This document shows positions 7,486 to 16,553 of a DNA stretch of 64,000 nt, piece after piece. Both the position numbers and the translations under genes were made by a program. Position 1 is the stretch's first letter, and each line of letters opens with the position of its first letter. The DNA lies in contig NZ_WASO01000015.1 of the NCBI RefSeq assembly GCF_009712605.1, forward strand, positions 248,001-312,000. The letters run 5' to 3'. Under the pieces are notes generated by a model. That model was not told where the DNA came from and did not search any database. It saw nothing but the letters and a program-made list of their open reading frames with translations. Source of the stretch: Paludibacter sp. (GTDB lineage: Bacteria; Bacteroidota; Bacteroidia; Bacteroidales; Paludibacteraceae).

Positions 7486-10131
7486 ATGAAAAACACTTGT
7501 GGATTTTTTTGCCTTTTGCTGGTTTTGTCTTTCTTCCATTTTCAGGAAGCTTGCCCTAAAGACAATAGGCTAAATGACAGTACAAAAATTGTAGCCCCAA
7601 AACCTTTGCGAAAATACCATACATCCCGCCTTTCAACAGAAAAACCTGTCATAGACGGCAAATTAAATGATGCTTGCTGGAAAACGGGAGAATGGGCGGG
7701 CGATTATACCCAATGGCTGCCACATGAAGGAGCCAAACCCTCGCAGCCGACATTCATGAAAATTCTTTACGATGATAAGAATATCTATGTGGCAATACGG
7801 GCATTTGACAGCATACCGGAAAAAATCTGCCGGAAGGCGGGGAGACGAGATGAGTTTACCGGCGATATGGTAGGAGTTGCTTTTGATAGCTATCACGATC
7901 GTCGAACCGGATTTGAATTTGATGTCTCTGCTGCCGGGCAAAAGGTCGATTTAGTCATTACAAATCCTTGTAATGTTGACTTTAACTGGAATCCAATATG
8001 GTATGCGAAAACATCAAAAGAAGATTCAGCCTGGACAGCTGAGATTCAAGTACCATTGAGTCAGCTTCGTTACAGCAATGATTCCGTACAGGTTTGGGGG
8101 CTTCATGCCTGGCGTTGGATCGATCGGTTTCAACAAGAGAGCGAATGGGAACTGCAATCTTCAACAGGTCCGGGCATCTTGTATTTGTTTGGCGAACTTC
8201 ACGGAATCAGTGGACTGCCAAAATCCAGAAGAATTGAAATTATGCCATACGTGCTGGGACGGCTTAAAACCGTTAAGGCGGAACCAAACAATCCTTTTGC
8301 AAACACAGGCAAGAGCTGGTATGGAAATGCAGGCTTGGATGCCAAAATCGGTTTAACAAGTAATTTTACTGTCGACCTGACGGTGAATCCCGATTTCGGG
8401 CAAGTTGAGTCAGATCCGTCAGTAATGAATCTCTCGGCTTTTGAAACTTTTTACGACGAAAAACGCCCTTTCTTTCTCGAAGGTAAAAATATTTTCAGCT
8501 TTGATTTTGATAACTCGAGCTTGTTTTATAGCCGTAGAATCGGTCATGCTCCATCGTTTTATCCCATTCTTGGAGACAATCAATTTATGAAGTTTCCAGA
8601 TAATACAAGCATTCTTGGTGCTGCCAAAATCAGTGGAAAAACGGCTAAAGGACTTTCTATAGGGGTGCTGGAGAGTCTTACAGCTTCTGAATATGCTACG
8701 ATAGATTCGTTTGGGGAAAGGAGTAAAATGGGGGTGGAGCCATTGACAAATTATGCTATCGTCCGGGTTCAACAGGATTTTAAACAGGGCAATACGGTGC
8801 TTGGTGGGATGCTGACATCTACAAACCGATTTATTAATACTCCGCAATTGGAGTTTCTGAACCGTAATGCGTACACCGGAGGAATTGATTTACTGCATCA
8901 GTGGCATGACAAAGAGTATTATTTAGATGCAAAAATCGTGGGCAGTACCATCACCGGTAGCCATGAAGCAATGATGAATCTTCAGCAATCTTCGGCTCGC
9001 TATTATCAACGTCCTGATATTCAGTGTGCACATCTTGATACTTCCATTAACTATTTATCGGGCTATGGTGGAGATGTCAAGATCGGGAAAGGCAGTAAAG
9101 GTTTGTGGAGATATTCCACCGAACTGATATGGCGCTCACCGGGTCTCGATCTAAATGATCTGGGATACATGCAAATGGCAGACGTTATTAAGCAAAAAAA
9201 TTCAGTTTATTACTTTGTAAATAAGCCAGTATCCATATTCCGTACTTACAACGCCACATTGTCGGAAACGAACAATTGGGATTTTGGTTGGAGATATTTG
9301 TCGTCTGATATAAAATTGAATGCCTATCTCGAATTTGTGAATAAATGGGCGATCAATGCAACGGTCAGTTATACTACACAAGCATTGGATCCCTTCCTGT
9401 TACGCGGGGGAAGTGCTATGCTGATACCTTCCGTTTGGTACAAAAGCCTGTATATGAAAACGGATCCTTCACGTAAATTATTTTTTGACTTAACCTCGGA
9501 ATTGTCTGATTCGAAATGTGGCAGCGCACGATATTATTCTCTCCAGCCAGGTGTAACATATACCCCCATCAATGCACTGAAGTTTTCAGCCAAGTTTAAT
9601 TATTCGAGAAACAAGAACGACCTGCAATACATTGCAACTGCTACTGACGGCAACCAACAGAGGTATATACTTGGAAAAATAGACCAATATACCATGGGGA
9701 TTACCTTTAGAGCCGATTATAACATAACCCCTGAGCTGTCGATTCAGTATTATGGCAGTCCGTTTGCTTCAGTAGGAAAATACTCTGACTTTAAAAATGT
9801 GACCAACCCCAAGGCTGTCGATTATAACGACCGATTTTCGGCGCTGAATCCTACATTGAATGGTAATGCTTACGACGTGTCAGAAAGCCACAATGGCGTT
9901 GTTAATTATAAATTCGATAATCCTAATTTTGATTTTAGTCAATTCCGGTCTAATCTGGTGTTGAGATGGGAATATCGCCCGGGGTCGCAATTTTATCTTG
10001 TCTGGTCGCAGGATCGTACAGCTTTCGCACAGCCAGGTAATCAGGCTTTAGGTGCAAACTTGAGTGGATTAAAAAATATATTTCCGAATAATATCATTCT
10101 TGCCAAGTTTAACTACTGGTTTTCGATATAA
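7486..10131 (+). CDS. DUF5916 outer-membrane protein with N-terminal CBM9-like domain
   Basis: An 881-residue protein with a hydrophobic N-terminus (residues 1-24), a CBM9-like sandwich (about 45-235; RLSTEKPVIDGKLNDACWKTGEW and FEFDVSAAGQKVD) and a long DUF5916 part (about 255-881) of alternating beta strands ending FNYWFSI, the terminal aromatic pattern of outer-membrane beta barrels. VNPDFGQVESDPSVMNLSAFETFYDEKRPFFLEG is the diagnostic block of this family. The function of DUF5916 proteins is not known; the CBM9-like part suggests glycan contact and the barrel suggests placement in the outer membrane. It is 22 bases upstream of the GH2 start at 10154, so it is probably co-transcribed with enzymes, which hints at a role in glycan handling. 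Confidence 0.8.
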   Translation: MKNTCGFFCLLLVLSFFHFQEACPKDNRLNDSTKIVAPKPLRKYHTSRLSTEKPVIDGKLNDACWKTGEWAGDYTQWLPHEGAKPSQPTFMKILYDDKNIYVAIRAFDSIPEKICRKAGRRDEFTGDMVGVAFDSYHDRRTGFEFDVSAAGQKVDLVITNPCNVDFNWNPIWYAKTSKEDSAWTAEIQVPLSQLRYSNDSVQVWGLHAWRWIDRFQQESEWELQSSTGPGILYLFGELHGISGLPKSRRIEIMPYVLGRLKTVKAEPNNPFANTGKSWYGNAGLDAKIGLTSNFTVDLTVNPDFGQVESDPSVMNLSAFETFYDEKRPFFLEGKNIFSFDFDNSSLFYSRRIGHAPSFYPILGDNQFMKFPDNTSILGAAKISGKTAKGLSIGVLESLTASEYATIDSFGERSKMGVEPLTNYAIVRVQQDFKQGNTVLGGMLTSTNRFINTPQLEFLNRNAYTGGIDLLHQWHDKEYYLDAKIVGSTITGSHEAMMNLQQSSARYYQRPDIQCAHLDTSINYLSGYGGDVKIGKGSKGLWRYSTELIWRSPGLDLNDLGYMQMADVIKQKNSVYYFVNKPVSIFRTYNATLSETNNWDFGWRYLSSDIKLNAYLEFVNKWAINATVSYTTQALDPFLLRGGSAMLIPSVWYKSLYMKTDPSRKLFFDLTSELSDSKCGSARYYSLQPGVTYTPINALKFSAKFNYSRNKNDLQYIATATDGNQQRYILGKIDQYTMGITFRADYNITPELSIQYYGSPFASVGKYSDFKNVTNPKAVDYNDRFSALNPTLNGNAYDVSESHNGVVNYKFDNPNFDFSQFRSNLVLRWEYRPGSQFYLVWSQDRTAFAQPGNQALGANLSGLKNIFPNNIILAKFNYWFSI

Positions 10132-10153
10132 AACGTTTCTAAACAAATATTCT

Positions 10154-13100
10154 ATGATTATCAGATTTTTATATTTTTCCCTTTATTTGCTTGCCAACGT
10201 GTTATTAATAAGTGAGGTTCATGCCGGGAATGTCAACGATTGGGAGAATCCCAATGTTAATGGCATAAACAAGGAGAATCCTCACGCTTACAATTTCCTT
10301 TTTGAAGAAAAAAGCAATAACCCTGCTATTCAGTCGCTGAACGGCATTTGGAAATTCCATTGGTCACCTGATCCCCAAACGCGTCCCACAGATTTTTATA
10401 CAGAGGGTTTTTCTACTGAAAAGTGGGACAATATTTTGGTGCCCGGCAATTGGGAACTTCAGGGATTTGGAACACCCATTTACACAAACATATCTTATCC
10501 GTTCAAAAAGGACATTCCAAGGGTTAGTGGTGAACCGGATAAGAGTTTCACTACCTACAAAGAACGGAATCCGGTCGGTAGTTACCTGACCAGTTTTGAA
10601 GTGCCAGATAACTGGAGTGATAAACAGATTTTTCTGAATTTTGGTGGTGTGCAATCGGCCATGTACGTTTGGGTCAACGGTCAGAAAGTCGGGTATAGCG
10701 AAAATTCCATGTCGCCTGCCGAGTTCGATATCACGTCGTACATTCATAAAGGAGAAAATAAACTGGCGGTCGAAGTTTATAAATACTGCGATGGCAGCTA
10801 TATGGAAGATCAGGATATTTGGCGATTAGGAGGCATCTTTCGTGATGTGGATCTGATTGTGCGTCCAAAGGTTTTTATTGGTGATTATTTCGTGAAAGCA
10901 ATTCCGGACAAAAACTATGAGAATGCCAATGTTTCTATCGATTTGAATCTGGATAACCGTCAGTTACAGAATATCAACGGCCTTCAGGTCGAAGCGGAAA
11001 TAACCGGATATTCAAAATCTGGCGAGTATGTAGATATTCCGGTAGCCGTAAAAGTGCCGGTTTCGAAATCCAAACAAACGCAGCTTTCAATCAAAGCTTT
11101 TATACAGCACCCTAAGCTTTGGTCTGCTGAAACACCTGATTTGTATCATCTTAATCTCAAACTTACAAACAAAAAAGGCGAAATAGTGGATAAAGCCGAA
11201 TGCTATTTCGGTGTCCGCAAAATTGAGGTGCGAGGCGATGTGTTTTATATCAATGACAGGCCTGTCAAATTGAAAGGTATCAACCGACACGAGCAGCATC
11301 CGCGTACCGGAAAATACATGAGTCGCCAGTTAATGATCCGCGACATGGAGCTGATGAAACAGGCCAATATCAACATGATACGCACAAGTCACTACCCGGA
11401 CGATCCGATGTTTTACGAACTTTGCGACAAATACGGGTTTTACGTAATGGACGAGGCCAATCAGGAATCGCATGCTTATGGTTTGGGAAATAAAGAACTG
11501 GGCGAAGATCCGGCTTGGAAAAAAACACATCTTGAACGGGCGACTTCGTTGGTTGGGAGAGATAAAAACCATGCGTGTGTTATTTTCTGGTCGCTGGGCA
11601 ACGAAGGTGGTAAGGGGCAGAATATGAAAGTTATGGCCGATACTATCCGCAAACTGGATCCTACGCGTTTGGTTTTCTCCGATACGCATCGCGAAATTTC
11701 GGATATATACGACGATAGTTACCTGCATCCGGTCGATTTGCAAAAATTGGGAGAAAAGATCAAAGACAAACCGGTCATTATGCGTGAATATGCCCATGTG
11801 ATGGGAAGTTCAGGCGGTAACTTACAGGAATACTGGGATGTGATTTATGCTGACTCAAGTATTTGCGGAGCAGCCATTTGGGAATGGGACGAACATGGTT
11901 TGCCTAAAACAAAAGATGGTTCGCCTCTGAAACTTACCGACCATCCGAATGATTACAATTTGACTGATAATGAATTTTGGGCATATGGCGGTGATTTCGG
12001 CGACAGGCCCAATGACGGGAATTTTGTGATGCGTGGCTTGGTTTCTACCGACAGAAAACCTTATCCGCACTATTACGAAGTTCAAAAAGTATATCAACCG
12101 GTTGTTTTCCAAATGGTAAATGATAAAAATGCCAGTATTCGGGTTATCAATCATTTCGATTTTCAACCCTTGCAGAACTTAGATTTCGAATACGAATATA
12201 CTTCCAACGGCAAATCCTTTCAAAGAGGTACATTCCGTTGCGACGACGTTTTGCCGGGAGCTTCTTCCGTTGTCAATCTTCCTGCACCACAGCTGACCGA
12301 CACGGTTACGTCGGATATTTGTTTGAATATCTACGTCCGACTAAAAAATGCGACACTCTGGGCTGAAACAGGTTATTGCATTGCCCGTGAGCAATTTGTA
12401 CTTAAACCATTTGCATGGAAAAGAATTGTACCTGCCGGAATGACGGTTAACGTGACTGAGAACGCCTCTCAAATTCAACTTAAGACAGAAACGATGACTT
12501 TTGTTTTGGATAAGAAGACTGGTTCGCTGACAAGTTGGAAGGTGAATCAGCAGGAAATACTGAAAGGTCAATTGGAACCCTATTTTTGGAAAACACCTAA
12601 CGATAACCAAAAGCATGCCGGTTATGTGGAAGAATTTGGCAAATGGAGAAATGCAGCTGAGAGCCGGGTGGTGAAAAAAGTGGAACTGTCCAAACAGGAT
12701 AATTCCGTATCGGTGAAGTTTGAAATGAATTTACCGGCTATTGGTGCAAATTATACGTTGAATTATCAATTGAACGGGGTGGGGCAATTGCAGGTTGAAG
12801 CATCTTATCAACCTCTGAACGATGCCATTACGCTGATGCCTAAATTTGGGATGAGAATGCGCATTCCGGAAATTTACAGCACCGTTGGCTGGTACGGACG
12901 TGGTTTCTATGAAAATTACCCCGACCGCAAAACGGCTTCGTTTATAGGGCTTTATCGTGCAAAAATAGACGACTTTGCTACACATTACGCTGCGCCTCAG
13001 GATAATGCCAACCGTTGTGATGTGCGTTGGTTTACGCTGAGTTCGCAAAACAATGCTACCATAAAAGTGACCGGCTTGCAACCGTTGTGTTTCCGTGCAT

Positions 13101-13306
13101 GGCCTTACACTGAAGACGATTTGGAAGCTGTCCGTCATGACTACGAATTGCCAAAACGCGATTTTATCAACCTGAATATCGATTTGAATATTCATGGTGT
13201 GGGAGGTGACGATTCGTGGGGCGCTAAAACAATGGATAAATACACCATTCCGGGAAATAAGCCATATCAATATGGTTTTGTGCTGGAATATACAGATAAG
13301 AAATAG
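10154..13306 (+). CDS. secreted GH2 beta-galactosidase, LacZ type
   Basis: A 1050-residue protein with all five LacZ-type parts: sugar-binding jelly roll (about 30-220; LVPGNWELQGFGTPIYTN), Ig-like domain, catalytic barrel (about 340-630), a second Ig-like domain and the C-terminal supersandwich with GWYGRGFYENYPDR. Acid/base E484 is in WSLGNEGG and nucleophile E545 is in REYAHVMG, as in E. coli LacZ. The ATG at 10154 was chosen because it begins a good signal peptide (MIIRFLYFSLYLLANVLL); the in-frame ATG at 10100 lies inside the preceding gene. Hydrolysis of terminal beta-galactose in the periplasm is expected. The next gene, another GH2, starts 15 bases after its stop. Confidence 0.9.
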   Translation: MIIRFLYFSLYLLANVLLISEVHAGNVNDWENPNVNGINKENPHAYNFLFEEKSNNPAIQSLNGIWKFHWSPDPQTRPTDFYTEGFSTEKWDNILVPGNWELQGFGTPIYTNISYPFKKDIPRVSGEPDKSFTTYKERNPVGSYLTSFEVPDNWSDKQIFLNFGGVQSAMYVWVNGQKVGYSENSMSPAEFDITSYIHKGENKLAVEVYKYCDGSYMEDQDIWRLGGIFRDVDLIVRPKVFIGDYFVKAIPDKNYENANVSIDLNLDNRQLQNINGLQVEAEITGYSKSGEYVDIPVAVKVPVSKSKQTQLSIKAFIQHPKLWSAETPDLYHLNLKLTNKKGEIVDKAECYFGVRKIEVRGDVFYINDRPVKLKGINRHEQHPRTGKYMSRQLMIRDMELMKQANINMIRTSHYPDDPMFYELCDKYGFYVMDEANQESHAYGLGNKELGEDPAWKKTHLERATSLVGRDKNHACVIFWSLGNEGGKGQNMKVMADTIRKLDPTRLVFSDTHREISDIYDDSYLHPVDLQKLGEKIKDKPVIMREYAHVMGSSGGNLQEYWDVIYADSSICGAAIWEWDEHGLPKTKDGSPLKLTDHPNDYNLTDNEFWAYGGDFGDRPNDGNFVMRGLVSTDRKPYPHYYEVQKVYQPVVFQMVNDKNASIRVINHFDFQPLQNLDFEYEYTSNGKSFQRGTFRCDDVLPGASSVVNLPAPQLTDTVTSDICLNIYVRLKNATLWAETGYCIAREQFVLKPFAWKRIVPAGMTVNVTENASQIQLKTETMTFVLDKKTGSLTSWKVNQQEILKGQLEPYFWKTPNDNQKHAGYVEEFGKWRNAAESRVVKKVELSKQDNSVSVKFEMNLPAIGANYTLNYQLNGVGQLQVEASYQPLNDAITLMPKFGMRMRIPEIYSTVGWYGRGFYENYPDRKTASFIGLYRAKIDDFATHYAAPQDNANRCDVRWFTLSSQNNATIKVTGLQPLCFRAWPYTEDDLEAVRHDYELPKRDFINLNIDLNIHGVGGDDSWGAKTMDKYTIPGNKPYQYGFVLEYTDKK

Positions 13307-13321
13307 TCATACAACAAGAAC

Positions 13322-15751
13322 ATGAAGAAACTTATTTTTTTAAGAACCAAGGCATTGCTTTGCTTGCTGTTTGCTTGCTCCTTTTCAATTTTTGCGCAAA
13401 ACAATCAGGAAAAGAAACAGCTTTTCGACTCTAACTGGAAGTTCTTTTTGGGAGATGCGCAAGATGCAAAGAATGTAGATTTCAACGATGCAGCCTGGCG
13501 CAACCTCGATCTGCCCCACGATTGGAGTATCGAAGGAAAAATTAGCTCAAAAAATCCAACCGGGAGTGCCGGAGGTTATTTTCCGACAGGCATTGGCTGG
13601 TATCGTAAATCGTTCAAAGTCCCTGCTGAATGGAAAAATAAAAACGTTTCCATTTATTTTGAAGGGGTTTACATGAACTCCGAAGTGTTTATCAATGGAA
13701 AATCGCTGGGTGTTTATCCCTACGGTTATTCTTCTTTCAGCTACGATCTTGCGCCTTACCTTCGTGCCGGACAGGAAAACGTGATTGCTGTAAAGGTCGA
13801 TAATTCGCAGCAAGTGAATTGTCGTTGGTATAGCGGTTCGGGGATCTATCGCCATGTGTGGATGATGGTGGAAAACCCGGTGCACATACCACATTGGGGT
13901 GTCGGGATTACCACGCCCGAAGTCTCTGCGCGCAAAGCCAAAGTTCAGATAAAAACGGTGGTACAAAATGAAACCTCTTTGCCTCAAAGTGTTACTGTGA
14001 AAACGGTGTTGGTGGACAAGAATGGCAAAAAATCAGGCATTCAGCAAACCAGCATCGAACTTGCTGCCAACAGCCAAAAAGATGTCGCTCAAACCATCAC
14101 GGTTTCCAATCCCTTGCTTTGGTCCCCCGAAGCACCCAATTTATACAAGGCTGAAATAGAGATTGTAAATGGCAAACAGGTGGTTGATGAGAGCAAAAAT
14201 ACTTTTGGCATTCGCTCGCTGAAGTTTACGGCTGAAAATGGCTTTCAGTTGAACGGTAAAACAATAAAAATCAATGGTGGATGCGTTCATCACGATAATG
14301 GCTGCCTTGGCGCGGCTGCATACGACCGTGCCGAAGAACGCCGCATAGAATTGCTCAAAGCGGCCGGGTTCAATGCTGTAAGAACATCGCACAATCCGCC
14401 GTCGGAAGCATTTCTCGAGGCTTGCGACCGCTTGGGCTTGCTGGTGATTGACGAAGCCTTTGATGGCTGGCGGACGTCCAAAACTAAGTTTGACTACTCC
14501 ATTCATTTCGACGCTTGGTGGCAACGCGACCTGAATGCCATGGTGTTGCGTGATCGCAACCATCCTTCCATAATCATGTGGAGTATCGGAAACGAAATAA
14601 TTGAAAGGAAAGAGCCTGCCGCTGTACAGACCGCAAAAATGCTGGCAAATGCAATAAAGAAAATAGACCCGACACGTCCGGTAACTTCGGCCATGACTAC
14701 CTGGGACAAGGAATGGAGCATGTTCGACCCGCTTATGGCAGCGCATGATGTGTGTGGGTACAATTACCAGTTGAATCGAGCTGCGGACGATCATCAACGG
14801 GTGCCTTCTCGCATCATCGTTCAGACCGAATCGTATCCACGCGATGCGTTTACCAATTGGCAACTGGTGCAGGATAACAAGTATATTATTGGCGATTTTG
14901 TATGGACGGCTCTCGACTATTTTGGCGAATCGTCCATCGGCCGCTGGTATTATTCGGGCGATATTCCCGGCGAACACTGGGAACACGATTTCTTTCCGTG
15001 GCATGGAGCTTATTGTGGCGATGTGGATCTTACCGGTTGGCGCAAACCTATCTCGCATTACCGTAGCATGTTGTACAACAATACCGAAAAATTGTACATG
15101 GCCGTTCGCGAACCGGCTCCCGAACCCATCGAGATTAAAGAAACCCTTTGGTCAGTTTGGCCAACCTGGGAAAGCTGGACATGGCCCGGATTTGAGGGTA
15201 AAAACGTGCAGGTGGAAGTCTATTCAAAATATCCCAAAGTACGGCTTTTTCTCAATGATAAGCTTATAGCCGAACAGCTTACAGGTCGCGAGCAACAATT
15301 TAAAGCTACTTTTGCTGTTCCGTACGTTGCCGGTACGTTAAAGGCTGTTGGTATTGAGAATGAGAAAGAAATGGAAACTACCATTCTGCAAACGGCCGAT
15401 CAGGCTGCCCGAATAAAACTGACAGCCGATAGAAGTGAATTGCTTGCCAACGGGCAGGATTTGTCTTTTGTAACGGTTGAAATTACAGACAAAAATGGAA
15501 TTGTTCAGCCAAATGCCAACAATCGCCTGACATTTACGGTAGAAGGTGAGGGAACGATAGCGGGTGTCGGCAATGCCGATATGAAAGATTGCGATCCGTA
15601 TGTGGGCAATTCCCGCAAAGCATGGAAAGGTCGAGCACAGGTGGTTCTGAAGAGCTCGCATAATGCAGGTGCTATTAAATTGATAGTAAGCTCTCCGGGT
15701 TTGGTAGAAGCAGCTTTAAGAGTAAAAGTGTTGACTAATAGTAAGCTTTAA
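13322..15751 (+). CDS. secreted GH2 glycosidase with C-terminal DUF4982 and Ig-like domains
   Basis: An 809-residue protein with a signal peptide (about 1-25, SIFAQ). Order: sugar-binding domain (DLPHDWSIEG, GWYRKSF), Ig-like domain, barrel with acid/base E425 in WSIGNEII and nucleophile E503 in QTESYP, then a DUF4982-type domain (about 595-690, containing VWPTWESWTWPG and VQVEVYSKYPKVRLFLN) and a final Ig-like domain (about 690-805). This layout is common among Bacteroidota beta-galactosidases in plant-glycan loci, but beta-glucuronidase or other specificities also occur. It lies 15 bases after the LacZ-type GH2 gene and 22 bases before a DUF1349 gene. Three GH2 enzymes of different architecture in one cluster suggest different galactose-bearing substrates or stages. 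Confidence 0.88.
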   Translation: MKKLIFLRTKALLCLLFACSFSIFAQNNQEKKQLFDSNWKFFLGDAQDAKNVDFNDAAWRNLDLPHDWSIEGKISSKNPTGSAGGYFPTGIGWYRKSFKVPAEWKNKNVSIYFEGVYMNSEVFINGKSLGVYPYGYSSFSYDLAPYLRAGQENVIAVKVDNSQQVNCRWYSGSGIYRHVWMMVENPVHIPHWGVGITTPEVSARKAKVQIKTVVQNETSLPQSVTVKTVLVDKNGKKSGIQQTSIELAANSQKDVAQTITVSNPLLWSPEAPNLYKAEIEIVNGKQVVDESKNTFGIRSLKFTAENGFQLNGKTIKINGGCVHHDNGCLGAAAYDRAEERRIELLKAAGFNAVRTSHNPPSEAFLEACDRLGLLVIDEAFDGWRTSKTKFDYSIHFDAWWQRDLNAMVLRDRNHPSIIMWSIGNEIIERKEPAAVQTAKMLANAIKKIDPTRPVTSAMTTWDKEWSMFDPLMAAHDVCGYNYQLNRAADDHQRVPSRIIVQTESYPRDAFTNWQLVQDNKYIIGDFVWTALDYFGESSIGRWYYSGDIPGEHWEHDFFPWHGAYCGDVDLTGWRKPISHYRSMLYNNTEKLYMAVREPAPEPIEIKETLWSVWPTWESWTWPGFEGKNVQVEVYSKYPKVRLFLNDKLIAEQLTGREQQFKATFAVPYVAGTLKAVGIENEKEMETTILQTADQAARIKLTADRSELLANGQDLSFVTVEITDKNGIVQPNANNRLTFTVEGEGTIAGVGNADMKDCDPYVGNSRKAWKGRAQVVLKSSHNAGAIKLIVSSPGLVEAALRVKVLTNSKL

Positions 15752-15773
15752 TGCCTCGCAATAAATGATCCAC

Positions 15774-16439
15774 ATGAAACGAATTTTATTAATTCATCTG
15801 ATTGCTGTTTTTTACATACTGCAAATTCAGGCTCAGAATGTAAAAATTTCAACTATTCCGTATGCAATGCACTTTGAAAACAAGGCATTAGACTATAAAA
15901 TACTAAGTGAAAACCATATTAGAATAGTTGCACCGGCTAATACCGACCTGTTTATTAGCCCTGATGGAGGCTACGCAATTGATAAGTCACCCAGATTGAT
16001 ATTTAAGCCCGATTCGGACTTTATTTTAACTGCAAATATTACTCCTGATTTTAAGTCAAAATGGGATGCCGGTGTTTTGCTGATATATAATGACAGCAAG
16101 CACTTTGCCAAATTTTGCTTCGAGAGTGATTTTAAAGGACAACCGCGTGTAGTATCCGTAGTTTGTAACGATGTGGCAGACGATTGTAATTCAATGGCTA
16201 TTAACAATAGTCAGGTGTATTATAGGATCATAGGTTCTGCAAAAAGGAATACGTTTGGGTTGTATTATTCTGAAAATGGAAAAACATGGTTTCCAATCCG
16301 AAGTTTTAAACTCAACAAAACGGACAATCTCCAAATTGGGTTTAGTGCTCAATCTCCCACGGGAGAAAAATGTAGCGTGGATTTTTCAGACATTAGCTTT
16401 CAATCCAGAAAACCCAAAGATGATTGGGTCGGTGAATGA
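15774..16439 (+). CDS. secreted DUF1349 family protein (copy 2)
   Basis: A 221-residue protein with a signal peptide (MKRILLIHLIAVFYI, cleavage near IQAQ) and one DUF1349 concanavalin A-like domain. It shares most of its sequence with the protein of 6373-7032 (for example IPYAMHFENKA, HIRIVAPANTDLFI, SKWDAGVLLIYNDS, FGLYYSENGKTWFPIR). An in-frame ATG three codons earlier (15765) is possible, but the paralogue begins directly with a lysine-rich signal peptide, so 15774 is preferred. It sits between a GH2 and a GH29 gene. Role unknown; carbohydrate binding is inferred from the fold. Confidence 0.75.
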   Translation: MKRILLIHLIAVFYILQIQAQNVKISTIPYAMHFENKALDYKILSENHIRIVAPANTDLFISPDGGYAIDKSPRLIFKPDSDFILTANITPDFKSKWDAGVLLIYNDSKHFAKFCFESDFKGQPRVVSVVCNDVADDCNSMAINNSQVYYRIIGSAKRNTFGLYYSENGKTWFPIRSFKLNKTDNLQIGFSAQSPTGEKCSVDFSDISFQSRKPKDDWVGE

Positions 16440-16553
16440 CAAAGGTTTTCGGTGAAATGAAATGTAACTAATGCACCCGGAATCGGTGACTGAAAAATTA
16501 ATTTTTCATGTGTCTGTCGTATTAAAAGCAACAAATAAAATAACTTGAATAAG

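Noticed and set aside
10100-10153. Upstream start for the LacZ-type GH2
   Set aside because: Overlaps the DUF5916 gene; the ATG at 10154 begins a proper signal peptide.
14141-15058. 305-codon open frame on the minus strand
   Set aside because: Antisense to the GH2 barrel including its catalytic residues; composition of a shadow frame.
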